NCBI GenBank assembly: GCA_023404095.1
Contig: JAEYDD010000014.1
Span: 1 to 59,100 of the forward strand
DNA length: 59,100 bases
Direction of reading: 5' to 3'
DNA from: Pseudomonadota bacterium
Lineage (GTDB): Bacteria > Pseudomonadota > Alphaproteobacteria > Rhizobiales > Rhizobiaceae
Part shown: in pieces, positions 52,893 to 59,100 of the stretch
How positions within the stretch are numbered: position 1 is the first letter of the stretch
How the letters are laid out: every line of letters begins with the position of its first letter
Program-made: the position numbers and the translations under genes
Notes under the pieces: model-generated
The model's input: the letters and a program-made list of their open reading frames with translations, nothing else
What the model was told of the DNA's origin: nothing
The model's database searches: none

Positions 52893-53348
52893 ATGGAACT
52901 CTTTCAAGCCCCCATTCCAGCCGAAAGCGTCATGTCGCCCTCCCTGCGTATCCACCTCGTCGACGGCGACGGGATGGAGCCAGAGCTCAAGAGCCGCCGC
53001 GACTATGTGGTGATCGCTCCTGTCGATGCCTACGTCGGCGAGGGCGTCTATCTGATCGACTGGGGCCCGGGGCCGGTGCTCTATCGCGCTCAGTTCGCCG
53101 GTGGTGGGAAGATCCTGATCAAGCTGGACAACCCGCGTTACCGCGACGACGGGCACACTTTCACCCGGGACCAGTTCAACGAGATGGCCGTCGGCTTTAT
53201 CGTCGCAGACATCAAGGTCCGCGACGAGCGCTTCCTTCGGCAGGCCTGCGCATGGCAGAGGCGATCAAAGACACCAGCAGCGCAACGTGGAAGTTCGATT
53301 TCATCGCGACTGTCAATTCGGACCCAATGGCGAAGGGGGAATGCCTAG
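52893..53348 (+). CDS. Phage hypothetical protein, possible S24/LexA-like fold
   Basis: 151 residues from ATG 52893. DYVVIAPVDAYVGEGVYLID, then YRAQFAGGGKILIKLDNPRY and FNEMAVGFIVADIKVRDERF resembles the beta-rich C-terminal half of phage S24-type proteins, but no Ser-Lys dyad is certain. The last 30 residues overlap the next gene by 97 bp and look unrelated, suggesting its true end was earlier or that a shift occurred. Confidence 0.6.
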   Translation: MELFQAPIPAESVMSPSLRIHLVDGDGMEPELKSRRDYVVIAPVDAYVGEGVYLIDWGPGPVLYRAQFAGGGKILIKLDNPRYRDDGHTFTRDQFNEMAVGFIVADIKVRDERFLRQACAWQRRSKTPAAQRGSSISSRLSIRTQWRRGNA

Positions 53349-53980
53349 GCGTCATCGCGGCATTCCTCAATTTTGCGAGTAAGTCCAATCCGAAGGCGTT
53401 CTGCAGCATCCCGGATCTGATGCTTGCAACAGGCAGTTCACGTCCGACAGTAAAGAAGGCGCTCAAGATGCTCGTTCGTCTGGGCTATCTGGTGCCGCTC
53501 TTCGTCACCGAAGGCGGCTCGATGATGTACCGGCTAGTCAATGCGCGAAAGGAGATCATCGACGATCATCTGCGCATCGCCCGGACATCTCTTGCTGCGG
53601 ACAGGGCTGACCGGAAGAAGCGGGAGCGTAAGGCGAGGGGGGTGAAAGAAACTTGCCCCCCGCAAGAGCCATTTGGTGAAAGAAACTTGCCCCCCAAAGT
53701 GAAAGAAACTTGCCCCAATACCGTAGAAGGAATCCGTAGAGTTTATCTCTATGAAACAGGAGACCTCTCTATAGGGGAGAAGGAAGCTTCTCTCGGAGGC
53801 ATCGAGGTTGATCCAACCGTGCCTTTCGCTGTCCCTGACAACGATAACGAGGCCAACGAGATCCTTTCTCACTTCGGCAATCTGAACCCGACCGTTCGCA
53901 TCGCTCTCAGGCGCATGCTGATGGCTGGCGAGCTCACGCCCGCCATGCTGTCGGTGAACCTGGGAGGCAACAATGGCTAA
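53252..53980 (+). CDS. Putative phage replication initiator with helix-turn-helix and internal iterons
   Basis: 242 residues. N-terminal winged helix: GECLGVIAAFLNFASKSNPK, AFCSIPDLMLATGSSRPTVK, KALKMLVRLGYLVPL. A charged linker with coiled-coil character follows (DRADRKKRERKARGVKE). Its DNA carries three 18-bp repeats (53642-53716), so the linker reads VKETCPP, GERNLPP, VKETCP. The C-terminal part is helical. Position in the operon and internal iterons recall lambda O, where the origin lies inside the initiator gene. Confidence 0.65.
   Translation: MAEAIKDTSSATWKFDFIATVNSDPMAKGECLGVIAAFLNFASKSNPKAFCSIPDLMLATGSSRPTVKKALKMLVRLGYLVPLFVTEGGSMMYRLVNARKEIIDDHLRIARTSLAADRADRKKRERKARGVKETCPPQEPFGERNLPPKVKETCPNTVEGIRRVYLYETGDLSIGEKEASLGGIEVDPTVPFAVPDNDNEANEILSHFGNLNPTVRIALRRMLMAGELTPAMLSVNLGGNNG
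53642..53716. repeat. Three 18-bp direct repeats, putative phage origin iterons
   Basis: GTGAAAGAAACTTGCCCC at 53642-53659, 53676-53693 and 53699-53716, all identical. The first two share a further identical base on the left and two on the right. Spacings are 34 and 23 bases, so the protein frame of the middle copy differs: the DNA, not the peptide, is conserved. A more AT-rich stretch follows at about 53717-53780. Confidence 0.7.
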
Positions 53981-54152
53981 CCACGAGCAGTTCGACCTCT
54001 TTGCGTGGGCGGAGCGCCGGCCCAGCGCGCAGGTGATCGACATCGTCGACCGGATCGCGCTGCGTATCTGGTACCGCCGCTTCTGGCCCAAGCCGCAGCA
54101 GCACTGCGCCGAACCCATCACTCTTTCCAACCGCAAGCGAGGTGTCGCGTGA
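53973..54152 (+). CDS. Small phage protein, 59 residues
   Basis: ATG 53973 overlaps the preceding stop by 8 bases and has GGGAGGC upstream. MANHEQFDLFAWAERRPSAQ, then IDIVDRIALRIWYRRFWPKP is aromatic and basic, typical of short phage early proteins. It ends in GTGA, which starts the next gene. The length hides it from usual ORF cut-offs, but context and coupling support it. Confidence 0.72.
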   Translation: MANHEQFDLFAWAERRPSAQVIDIVDRIALRIWYRRFWPKPQQHCAEPITLSNRKRGVA

Positions 54153-54583
54153 CAAATCTCGTCCATATCGAGCCCGGCCAATGGGTCCTCGCTTTCCACC
54201 AACCCTACGGCCCCTATTTGCGCCCCATGGCGGAGCTTCTGGAGAGCTACGCCTTCCGGCACTGGATGGACACGGACCGAAAGGAAGACATCTTCTTCGT
54301 CCTGCAGGTCCAAAAGGTGATGCCGAAGACGTTCGTCGCGAACGGCTCCACCAGGTCGATAGACGAGGGCGAGCGCCTCCCTCGTTCCCACGTTATTGCA
54401 GCATGCCAGTCTGAGGCGGCAGCGCTCGCGCTGCGGGACAAGCTCTTCGCCATCGGCGTGGAGATCGGCGAGAAGATCGAAAAGGAGATGTACCGCCGGA
54501 TCGAGAAGTTCGCCGCCCGCGAGGAAGCGAAAGCAGTCCGCAGAGTGCATCGGTGCCTTCCACATATCTTCGGGAGGGCATGA
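54149..54583 (+). CDS. Phage hypothetical protein, 144 residues
   Basis: GTG 54149 overlaps the previous stop (GTGA), which decides the start. NLVHIEPGQWVLAFHQPYGP, then FFVLQVQKVMPKTFVANGST and a long C-terminal helix (EKIEKEMYRRIEKFAAREEA). No known family. Confidence 0.7.
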   Translation: MTNLVHIEPGQWVLAFHQPYGPYLRPMAELLESYAFRHWMDTDRKEDIFFVLQVQKVMPKTFVANGSTRSIDEGERLPRSHVIAACQSEAAALALRDKLFAIGVEIGEKIEKEMYRRIEKFAAREEAKAVRRVHRCLPHIFGRA

Positions 54584-54605
54584 TGACCTTTCCGGCGATC
54601 AAACC

Positions 54606-54791
54606 TCAGCGCTGTTTTTCGCCCGCGCTCTTGCCGTCCGAGCTACGGGAGCGCTCTTCGAACCGATCCGCGCCCTTGGCCAGGTCCGAGCCCTTTTCAG
54701 CTTCCACCTTCCGTTCCTCTTCTGCTGCAGCCTTCCGAAGGCTGCGCCCTGACTCCTTACCCTGCTTGGTGGGTGCGTTCTCGATGCCCAT
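54606..54791 (-). CDS. Antisense small charged protein in the phage operon
   Basis: 61 residues on the opposite strand to its neighbours. The ribosome site GGAGGAG lies 7 bases before ATG 54791. MGIENAPTKQGKESGRSLRK, then AAAEEERKVEAEKGSDLAKG is highly charged and probably disordered. The plus strand here reads a Ser/Arg-rich frame from 54580 that looks like its shadow. Possible moron-type or antisense gene; function unknown. Confidence 0.55.
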   Translation of the reverse strand: MGIENAPTKQGKESGRSLRKAAAEEERKVEAEKGSDLAKGADRFEERSRSSDGKSAGEKQR

Positions 54792-54881
54792 TGTGATCTC
54801 CTCCGCGGACGTGATGGCGCGTTCCTCCAACGGCCCGGCCGGCATCAATGTTCCGTACCAACTACCGAGAGGGGCCGCAGC

Positions 54882-54962
54882 ATGATTCTCCTCGACATCA
54901 TCAAGCTCCGCCTGCGCTTCGTCGCGCGCGTCGTCCGTCTCAGGTCGGGAGGCATACGATGA
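54882..54962 (+). CDS. Tiny coupled ORF upstream of RNase H, 26 residues
   Basis: ATG 54882 with GAGAGGGG upstream; product MILLDIIKLRLRFVARVVRL plus six residues, an amphipathic basic helix. Its stop overlaps the RNase H start (ATGA), so it may serve as a coupling leader. Confidence 0.4.
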   Translation: MILLDIIKLRLRFVARVVRLRSGGIR

Positions 54963-55792
54963 CCTACGTCTTCCCAAAGGTCCTCGCGCCTCTCCGCGAA
55001 TATCTGCGTGGGCAGGGCGCCGACGTGAAAAGCTTCGTCAGCGCCCGTCAAGCGGCATTCATGGCGCAGCAGCTCATCGGCAGCCGAGTGAAGTTCCCGC
55101 CTCAGGGGCAAGACATGATAGCGACGCTCTTGCAGATCCAGCAGGCGGTGCCGAAGGACGCCAAGCCGATCATGAAGCCGTCGAAGAAGCCGACAAAGGC
55201 GAAGGTGACGCGAGTGGTTAAGCATCGCACCGACTTCACGCCGGATATGTTCGCCACCGGTGTTCACGTCTTCTGCGACGGTGCCGCGGTTCCCAACCCC
55301 GGCGCAGGCGGCTGGGGCGTGGCCGCCTATCACGACGGCCAGGAGATTGGCGGATGGAGCGGCGGCGACCCGGAGACGACAAACAACGCGATGGAATTGA
55401 CGGGCATGCTCGTGGCGATCGAGAAGGCCGGGGCTTTCTCAGGTCACGACGGGCAGATCGTCACGATCTGGTGCGATTCCCAGTATGTCGTGAACGGCTG
55501 CAACGACTGGCTAGCGAAATGGAAAGCCAACGGCTGGAACCGTCGGCCGCTCAATTCGCCAAAGCGCGCCGACGGCGAGATCAAGAACCTCGATCTTTGG
55601 AAAGCGATCGATGCCGCTCTCCATGTCGACCCGGCGCTTCGTCTCGAAATCAAGTGGTGCAAGGGCCACGTGGGCATTGCCGGCAACGAGCGCGCCGACG
55701 AGCTGGCGGAGGAAGGCAGGCAGGTCGCGTGCGAAGCATCGGCCGGCGAAGACCTCGATGAGCGCTACCGGCAGATCATGGGGGCGGCGTGA
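54959..55792 (+). CDS. Phage ribonuclease HI with N-terminal extension
   Basis: 277 residues from ATG 54959. Residues 1-105 are a helical, Lys-rich extension. The RNase H domain follows with catalytic Asp in VFCDGAAVPNPGAGGWG, Glu in TNNAMELTGMLVAIEKAG, Asp in WCDSQYVVNGCNDWL, and the final Asp with preceding His in KGHVGIAGNERADELAEEG. It removes RNA from RNA-DNA hybrids, perhaps for phage primer removal. The longer reading from 54848 lacks a ribosome site. Confidence 0.92.
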   Translation: MTYVFPKVLAPLREYLRGQGADVKSFVSARQAAFMAQQLIGSRVKFPPQGQDMIATLLQIQQAVPKDAKPIMKPSKKPTKAKVTRVVKHRTDFTPDMFATGVHVFCDGAAVPNPGAGGWGVAAYHDGQEIGGWSGGDPETTNNAMELTGMLVAIEKAGAFSGHDGQIVTIWCDSQYVVNGCNDWLAKWKANGWNRRPLNSPKRADGEIKNLDLWKAIDAALHVDPALRLEIKWCKGHVGIAGNERADELAEEGRQVACEASAGEDLDERYRQIMGAA

Positions 55793-56226
55793 CGCACCCG
55801 CGGGTCAACATCTACCAGATCGCCCGCGAATGCGGCGTTCGGCTTATCGAGGCCCGGGAGCACAGCCCCGCCAGCCGCCGACCGTTCGAGTGCTACTGCA
55901 AGCCCACGGTTCGGGACATCGGCCTGCGCTACGGCGCCGGCCACCTGCGCCTCGTCTTCATGCTGATGACGGGAACCCGCCAGAACGCCCGGGAGCTCTA
56001 CGCCGACATGATCAAGGCCGTCTCCCGGCTCCTTGCCAATCATCCCGACCTCGTTCGCCGGCCGTCTCTGGTCGACGACTTCAACGCGATAGACCTCGGC
56101 CGTCTGCGCCGCCAGGTTCGATCAATGAAATGCGGAGTGCCGACGAGCGATGCGTTGCTTGTTCTGCTGTCGGTCAAGTTCAAGCCCGCCGAGGGCCCTA
56201 TCGAAGCGACAGGAGAAGCAGCATGA
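55789..56226 (+). CDS. Phage hypothetical protein, 145 residues
   Basis: GTG 55789 overlapping the RNase H stop. RVNIYQIARECGVRLIEARE, then PTVRDIGLRYGAGHLRLVFM and NARELYADMIKAVSRLLANH; helical, basic, with one Cys pair-like CYCKP. Conserved type of early phage gene by position; no name recalled. ATGA overlap with the next gene. Confidence 0.65.
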   Translation: MTHPRVNIYQIARECGVRLIEAREHSPASRRPFECYCKPTVRDIGLRYGAGHLRLVFMLMTGTRQNARELYADMIKAVSRLLANHPDLVRRPSLVDDFNAIDLGRLRRQVRSMKCGVPTSDALLVLLSVKFKPAEGPIEATGEAA

Positions 56227-56822
56227 ATTTCACGGACTGGACGGCAAAGGCGGTTGAGGACCGCATCCTCGAGATGGCGGACACCCTGCGCATGTCCCCA
56301 TCTGTGAAAGGGCCGCAAGCGTTTGGTTCGTCCATGCCGGAGGCCGTACAGCGTCATAGCGATGCTTACGGTTCTGTCGGCGCCCGATATCGCGAAACCG
56401 CGTCGGCGGGCGCCCTGGGGCGAATGGAGCAGGTATGGGGATGGATCAACGCCCTGCCGATAGAGTCCGACCGCAAGCTGATCTATGCGTGGTCGTGGGT
56501 AAAGGTGCGGAAGGGGATGAAGATCGCCGCCTTCGCTGCAGAAAATGACCTGAACGAAAGAACGCTGCGTCGCTCTGTAACCGCTATCTGCCAGCGGATT
56601 GCAGACAGGCTAAACCAAGAATGCCAAATTCGGCTTCTGACCCCGGATTGCCTCGTGTCCGAAATTCAGCCAGATATCGCGACACAAACGGTAACGTCCG
56701 GAAATTGCGTCACAGCCTGGCGCGCTCCGGACGCCAGGCCGCAAGTCGACCCTGCTCTTGCATCGCTACGAGTAATCGAACCCCGGCGTGCCCGGGCGCG
56801 GCCGTCTAGTGTGCCACATTGA
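56223..56822 (+). CDS. DUF6362-family phage protein, possibly with altered C-terminus
   Basis: 199 residues from ATG 56223. The pattern AVEDRILEMADTLRMSP, then ALGRMEQVWGWINALPIESD and LIYAWSWVKVRKGMKIAAFA with a helix-turn-helix (AAENDLNERTLRRSVTAICQ) matches DUF6362 proteins of rhizobial prophages. After about residue 140 the sequence turns Pro/Arg-rich and unstructured, which may mark the deletion junction where the rest of the phage was lost. Confidence 0.7.
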   Translation: MNFTDWTAKAVEDRILEMADTLRMSPSVKGPQAFGSSMPEAVQRHSDAYGSVGARYRETASAGALGRMEQVWGWINALPIESDRKLIYAWSWVKVRKGMKIAAFAAENDLNERTLRRSVTAICQRIADRLNQECQIRLLTPDCLVSEIQPDIATQTVTSGNCVTAWRAPDARPQVDPALASLRVIEPRRARARPSSVPH

Positions 56823-56907
56823 CCATGCTACGGGGCTGGATCGTGATCGGAACGATTCCGGCCCAAATAGGTTTCTGCATCGCATTTCATTGTGAAGGAG
56901 GAACCAT

Positions 56908-57402
56908 ATGAAAACGTTGGCTGAGATTTTCGAGCACACCCTGCAAGATGTCTACTACGCGGAAAACGCGATCACAAAGGCTCTGCCGAAGGTCGCGAAG
57001 GCCGCGAAGAGCGCTGAATTGAAGAAGGCCGCGGAAGAACATCTCGCGGAAACGAAAGATCAGATCAAAAAGCTGGATCAAGTCTTCAAGTCGATCGGCA
57101 AGAAGGCGTCCGGCGAGAAGTGCGATGCCATTGAAGGACTGATCAAGGAAGCCGACGGCCTTATGCAGGAAGCTGAAGGCACCGCGCTTGATGCCGGTCT
57201 TCTCGCAGCATGTCAGGCCGTCGAACACTACGAGATCGCGCGGTATGGTTCGCTACGTGAATGGGCGAAGGAACTCGGCCACGAAGAGGCGCATACGCTC
57301 CTGAGCGAAATTCTTGACCAGGAGAAGGCGACAAACAACAAGCTCACCAACCTCGCAGTGACGTCTATTAACAAGACGTCATCCGCGTCGAAGGCAGCCT
57401 AG
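56908..57402 (+). CDS. DUF892 (YciE/YciF-type) ferritin-like protein
   Basis: 164 residues with GAAGGAGG before the ATG. Four-helix ferritin-like bundle: TLAEIFEHTLQDVYYAENAI, AAEEHLAETKDQIKKLDQVF, LLAACQAVEHYEIARYGSLR, EEAHTLLSEILDQEKATNNK. The Glu/His pattern (E-x6-Y...E-H-Y-E-x-A) is the di-iron site of the family. YciF-like proteins are induced by osmotic and general stress. A copy of the 47-bp hairpin repeat follows 43 bases after its stop. Confidence 0.92.
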   Translation: MKTLAEIFEHTLQDVYYAENAITKALPKVAKAAKSAELKKAAEEHLAETKDQIKKLDQVFKSIGKKASGEKCDAIEGLIKEADGLMQEAEGTALDAGLLAACQAVEHYEIARYGSLREWAKELGHEEAHTLLSEILDQEKATNNKLTNLAVTSINKTSSASKAA

Positions 57403-57444
57403 CAGATATCAGGGGAAGCCGCTGCGCCCCGCCTGCACAAACCG

Positions 57445-57491
57445 ATCGGCATGCACGATCGCCAGCGGCCAAGCCGGGAGGGTAGCCCGGC
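57445..57491 (+). repeat. 47-bp hairpin repeat, copy 1
   Basis: Starts ATCGGCATGCACGATCGCCA and ends in the hairpin GCCGGG-AGGGTAG-CCCGGC. It differs from the copy at 58746-58792 at a single base. It lies behind the first DUF892 gene; the rest of 57403-57600 shows no gene. Confidence 0.8.
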
Positions 57492-57600
57492 ACTTCGCCC
57501 GGCGAGTGAGGGAAGCCACCCAGTTAGGTTAGATCGATAGGCGCCGTTCGTTGCTTGAATTTGACTGGTTCCTGAGCCGTTCTCTGTGTTCCGCCTACCC

Positions 57601-57897
57601 CTAAAATATTGGATCAGTTCTGCCTAACCCGGGAGGTCGACGTGACCGCCGCTTGTAGGGCGGTAGCAGTGTCGCCTTTATAAAGTTCGGATCGCGCTGC
57701 CCTTGGGAATAGAGGCGGATTATTGCGCCGCCGAGGGATTGTGCCAACTCACTGTCGGCATTCAACCCGCACTCGGCGAGGCAGTCCTCAAAAATGCCCT
57801 GGAGGCGGTTCAGGTCATCCGGTCCGAACATCCGTGTGCTGGACCCGCATGGGAACACCGGATAACCGGCGGCATCGTACTCGAAGGATTTGGACAT
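57601..57897 (-). CDS. Hypothetical protein, 98 residues
   Basis: Start ATG 57897 (MSKSFEYDAAGYPVFPCGS) chosen for GAGGGAG upstream. TRMFGPDDLNRLQGIFEDCL, then NADSELAQSLGGAIIRLYSQ and a basic tail (LLPPYKRRSRRPPG). Soluble and mostly helical. Resembles short rhizobial conserved proteins but I cannot name it. Its orientation is opposite to the two ferritin-like genes around it. Confidence 0.65.
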   Translation of the reverse strand: MSKSFEYDAAGYPVFPCGSSTRMFGPDDLNRLQGIFEDCLAECGLNADSELAQSLGGAIIRLYSQGQRDPNFIKATLLPPYKRRSRRPPGLGRTDPIF

Positions 57898-57997
57898 GAC
57901 TCCCTCCCTCAGTTTGGGCGGAAGCAGCCATCTCCCTGTCGTCCCTGCCATACATGTGGGACCGATAAGGTAGTGTGCGCCTGCAACGCTGCGCCGT

Positions 57998-58015
57998 CTA
58001 CGTCATTTGACGTAG
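57998..58015. promoter_or_regulatory. Perfect 18-bp palindrome upstream of the second ferritin-like gene
   Basis: CTACGTCA-TT-TGACGTAG, fully symmetric, 151 bases before ATG 58167 and about 100 bases upstream of the divergent gene at 57897. It is a strong candidate regulator site and shares 14 of 18 bases with the element before urtA (28358-28375). Confidence 0.6.
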
Positions 58016-58166
58016 GGCACGCGATTAGCGCCAAAGCGCATCGCCAAAGTTATCGGCGTGGGGGCCAGAGGGAGCTTCGGCCATAAGGCTGCGGCCAATA
58101 TGGTTCAGAAGGAACAAAGTGGAGCGCGAGAGGTTCAATTCCTTCTAACTGAAGGAGATGATGACC

Positions 58167-58676
58167 ATGGCAACCAGTGCGCGCGACAATCTTATCGCAT
58201 GGCTTCGCGATGCCCACGCGATGGAAGAACAAGCAGAAACGATGCTCACCGCGCAGTTTGAGCGCCTCGAGCATTATCCCGAATTGAAGGCGCGTGTCGG
58301 CGAGCACATTCAGGAGACGAAACAACAGGCATCATTGCTCAAGGGATGTCTCGATCGTTTGGGCGAAGGTCATTCCGTGCTCAAGGACGCGGCGGGGAAA
58401 CTCACAGCAATGGCCCAGGGTATGGGTGGTGTCTTTGCTAGTGATGAGGTCGTGAAGGGTTCCCTCGCCAGCTATACCTTCGAGCATATGGAAATTGCTA
58501 GCTACCGGATTCTGATCGCGACTGCTGAATATGTGGGAGATCAAGAGACCGTAGCGGTGTGCCGGCGCATCCTCGAGGAGGAACTGGCGATGGCGAAGTG
58601 GCTGGAAGAGAACATTGGTGCGGTTACGCTCCAATTCCTTACACGCGACGAAAGCGACGTTACAGCGAAACGCTAG
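58167..58676 (+). CDS. DUF892 (YciE/YciF-type) ferritin-like protein
   Basis: 169 residues from ATG 58167, chosen because GAAGGAG is 9 bases upstream; two earlier ATGs overlap the ribosome site. Helices: RDNLIAWLRDAHAMEEQAET, VGEHIQETKQQASLLKGCLD, YTFEHMEIASYRILIATAEY, EEELAMAKWLEENIGAVTLQ. The E-H-M-E-I-A-S-Y segment is the ferritin-like iron site. It differs in sequence from the other DUF892 protein, so it is not a recent duplicate although both are followed by the same repeat. Confidence 0.9.
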   Translation: MATSARDNLIAWLRDAHAMEEQAETMLTAQFERLEHYPELKARVGEHIQETKQQASLLKGCLDRLGEGHSVLKDAAGKLTAMAQGMGGVFASDEVVKGSLASYTFEHMEIASYRILIATAEYVGDQETVAVCRRILEEELAMAKWLEENIGAVTLQFLTRDESDVTAKR

Positions 58677-58745
58677 ACCTCGGCCATATACGAGTTTCAG
58701 CCCGTCGCCTTATCGCGGCGGGTTTCGCCCGCCTGATTGAACCGG

Positions 58746-58792
58746 ATCGGCATGCACGATCGCCAGCGGCCAAGCCGGGAGGATAGCCCGGC
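58746..58792 (+). repeat. 47-bp hairpin repeat, copy 2
   Basis: 46 of 47 bases identical to 57445-57491; hairpin GCCGGG-AGGATAG-CCCGGC. It lies 70 bases after the stop of the second DUF892 gene. The following 58793-58985 holds no gene I can support. Confidence 0.8.
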
Positions 58793-58985
58793 AAGCAGCT
58801 AGAGCCCAAAGAGTGAACCAGGAAGGCCCGAGTGCCTGGTAGAAGGGGTATGCTGCCCGGTAACGCGAAGCGGCACAGGTTCGGAATCGCTTTCTCCCGC
58901 GCCGTTCTCAACGCGATTGGTGCGACTAGGAACAAACGTTTATACTCACGCCTTTATGGTCTAGCGACTATGAAAGGTGATCGAC

Positions 58986-59100
58986 ATGCCACAGACACAC
59001 GCAGCGGAGTTGGCAGCGGAGTATGCCCGTCTAGGCGGCCACCGAAAATCAAAGATCGACGACAACCACGTCACCACTCGGCTATGGGAGCATGAAACTC
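58986..59100 (+). CDS. Partial hypothetical protein, cut by the window edge
   Basis: ATG 58986 with AAGGTGA upstream opens a frame that runs off the end after 38 codons: MPQTHAAELAAEYARLGGHR, then KSKIDDNHVTTRLWEHE. Too short to assign. Confidence 0.55.
   Translation, partial: MPQTHAAELAAEYARLGGHRKSKIDDNHVTTRLWEHET

Larger units (their letters stand above)
49491..56822. mobile_element. Prophage remnant or integrative element in tRNA-Thr
   Basis: Begins at a 3' tRNA-Thr fragment and an outward-lying integrase, then an Arc-type repressor facing an excisionase/Rha/replication operon of about a dozen overlapping plus-strand genes ending with a DUF6362 protein. No terminase, capsid, tail or lysis gene is present. 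After 56822 the genes are of chromosomal type, so the right arm is either deleted or the element continues beyond them. The left boundary is firm; the right one is my estimate. Confidence 0.75.

Noticed and set aside
54580..54885. Plus-strand ORF starting with an ATGA overlap after the 144-residue phage gene
   Set aside because: Beyond the first dozen residues it is a Ser/Arg-rich low-complexity frame that mirrors the better-supported minus-strand gene; kept as an alternative only.

Overview
The window looks like a chromosomal segment of a Rhizobiaceae-type alphaproteobacterium (Rhizobium/Shinella/Ensifer/Agrobacterium group). The base composition is GC-rich. It carries phosphatidylcholine synthase, a UrtABCDE plus urease cluster laid out in the rhizobial way, several sugar and nucleoside ABC transporters, a DUF6894 protein and a DUF6362-type prophage gene. 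The genus cannot be fixed from the sequence alone.

Layout. (1) 1-4300 is the decaying end of an integrated plasmid-like element: an intact replication initiator, an AAA+/FtsH-like gene broken in its protease part, a metallophosphoesterase remnant with a nonsense codon, and a frameshifted Cys-rich small ORF. It abuts the 3' end of an intact tRNA-Lys (4305-4380, minus strand). (2) 4633-9704 is core chromosome: ccdA, an AEC permease, a UbiH-like FAD hydroxylase, pcs, and a quinone oxidoreductase. (3) 9741-14466 is a BMP-type (nucleoside/purine-like) ABC importer closed by a strong terminator. 14711-20127 is a YtfQ/YtfR/YtfT/YjfF-type sugar importer followed by a GntR/FadR regulator. (4) 20313-28250 is regulatory: small membrane proteins, a LuxR-type response regulator, a very large hybrid histidine kinase with an NCS1-permease-like sensor domain, a LysR regulator and an MFS carrier. 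(5) 28470-41593 is a long urea block: urtABCDE, ureD, ureA, DUF1272, ureB, GFA, LprI-like, a GT29-like protein, ureC, ureE, ureF, ureG. (6) 41877-45203 is an AT-richer insert with a DUF6492-like protein and a double-GT2 glycosyltransferase. (7) 46151-49345 holds small genes, including a second-type S21 (TTG start) and a cold-shock protein. (8) 49491-56822 is a prophage remnant: a tRNA-Thr 3' fragment as attachment site, integrase, Arc-type repressor, excisionase, Rha/KilAC regulator, a putative replication gene with internal iterons, RNase H and DUF6362. It has lysogeny and replication genes but no capsid, tail or lysis genes. (9) 56908-59100 has two DUF892 ferritin-like stress genes, each followed by the same hairpin-bearing 47-bp repeat, and a partial ORF at the edge.

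How the parts may work together (inference): the nucleoside-like importer, the NCS1-domain kinase/LuxR pair and the urea importer plus urease could form one nitrogen-scavenging theme (purines or allantoin to urea to ammonia), with the kinase sensing an NCS1-type substrate. The most interesting items are this transporter-fold sensor kinase, the sialyltransferase-like (GT29) protein inside the urease operon, iterons inside the prophage replication gene, and a shared palindrome upstream of urtA and of a ferritin-like gene.
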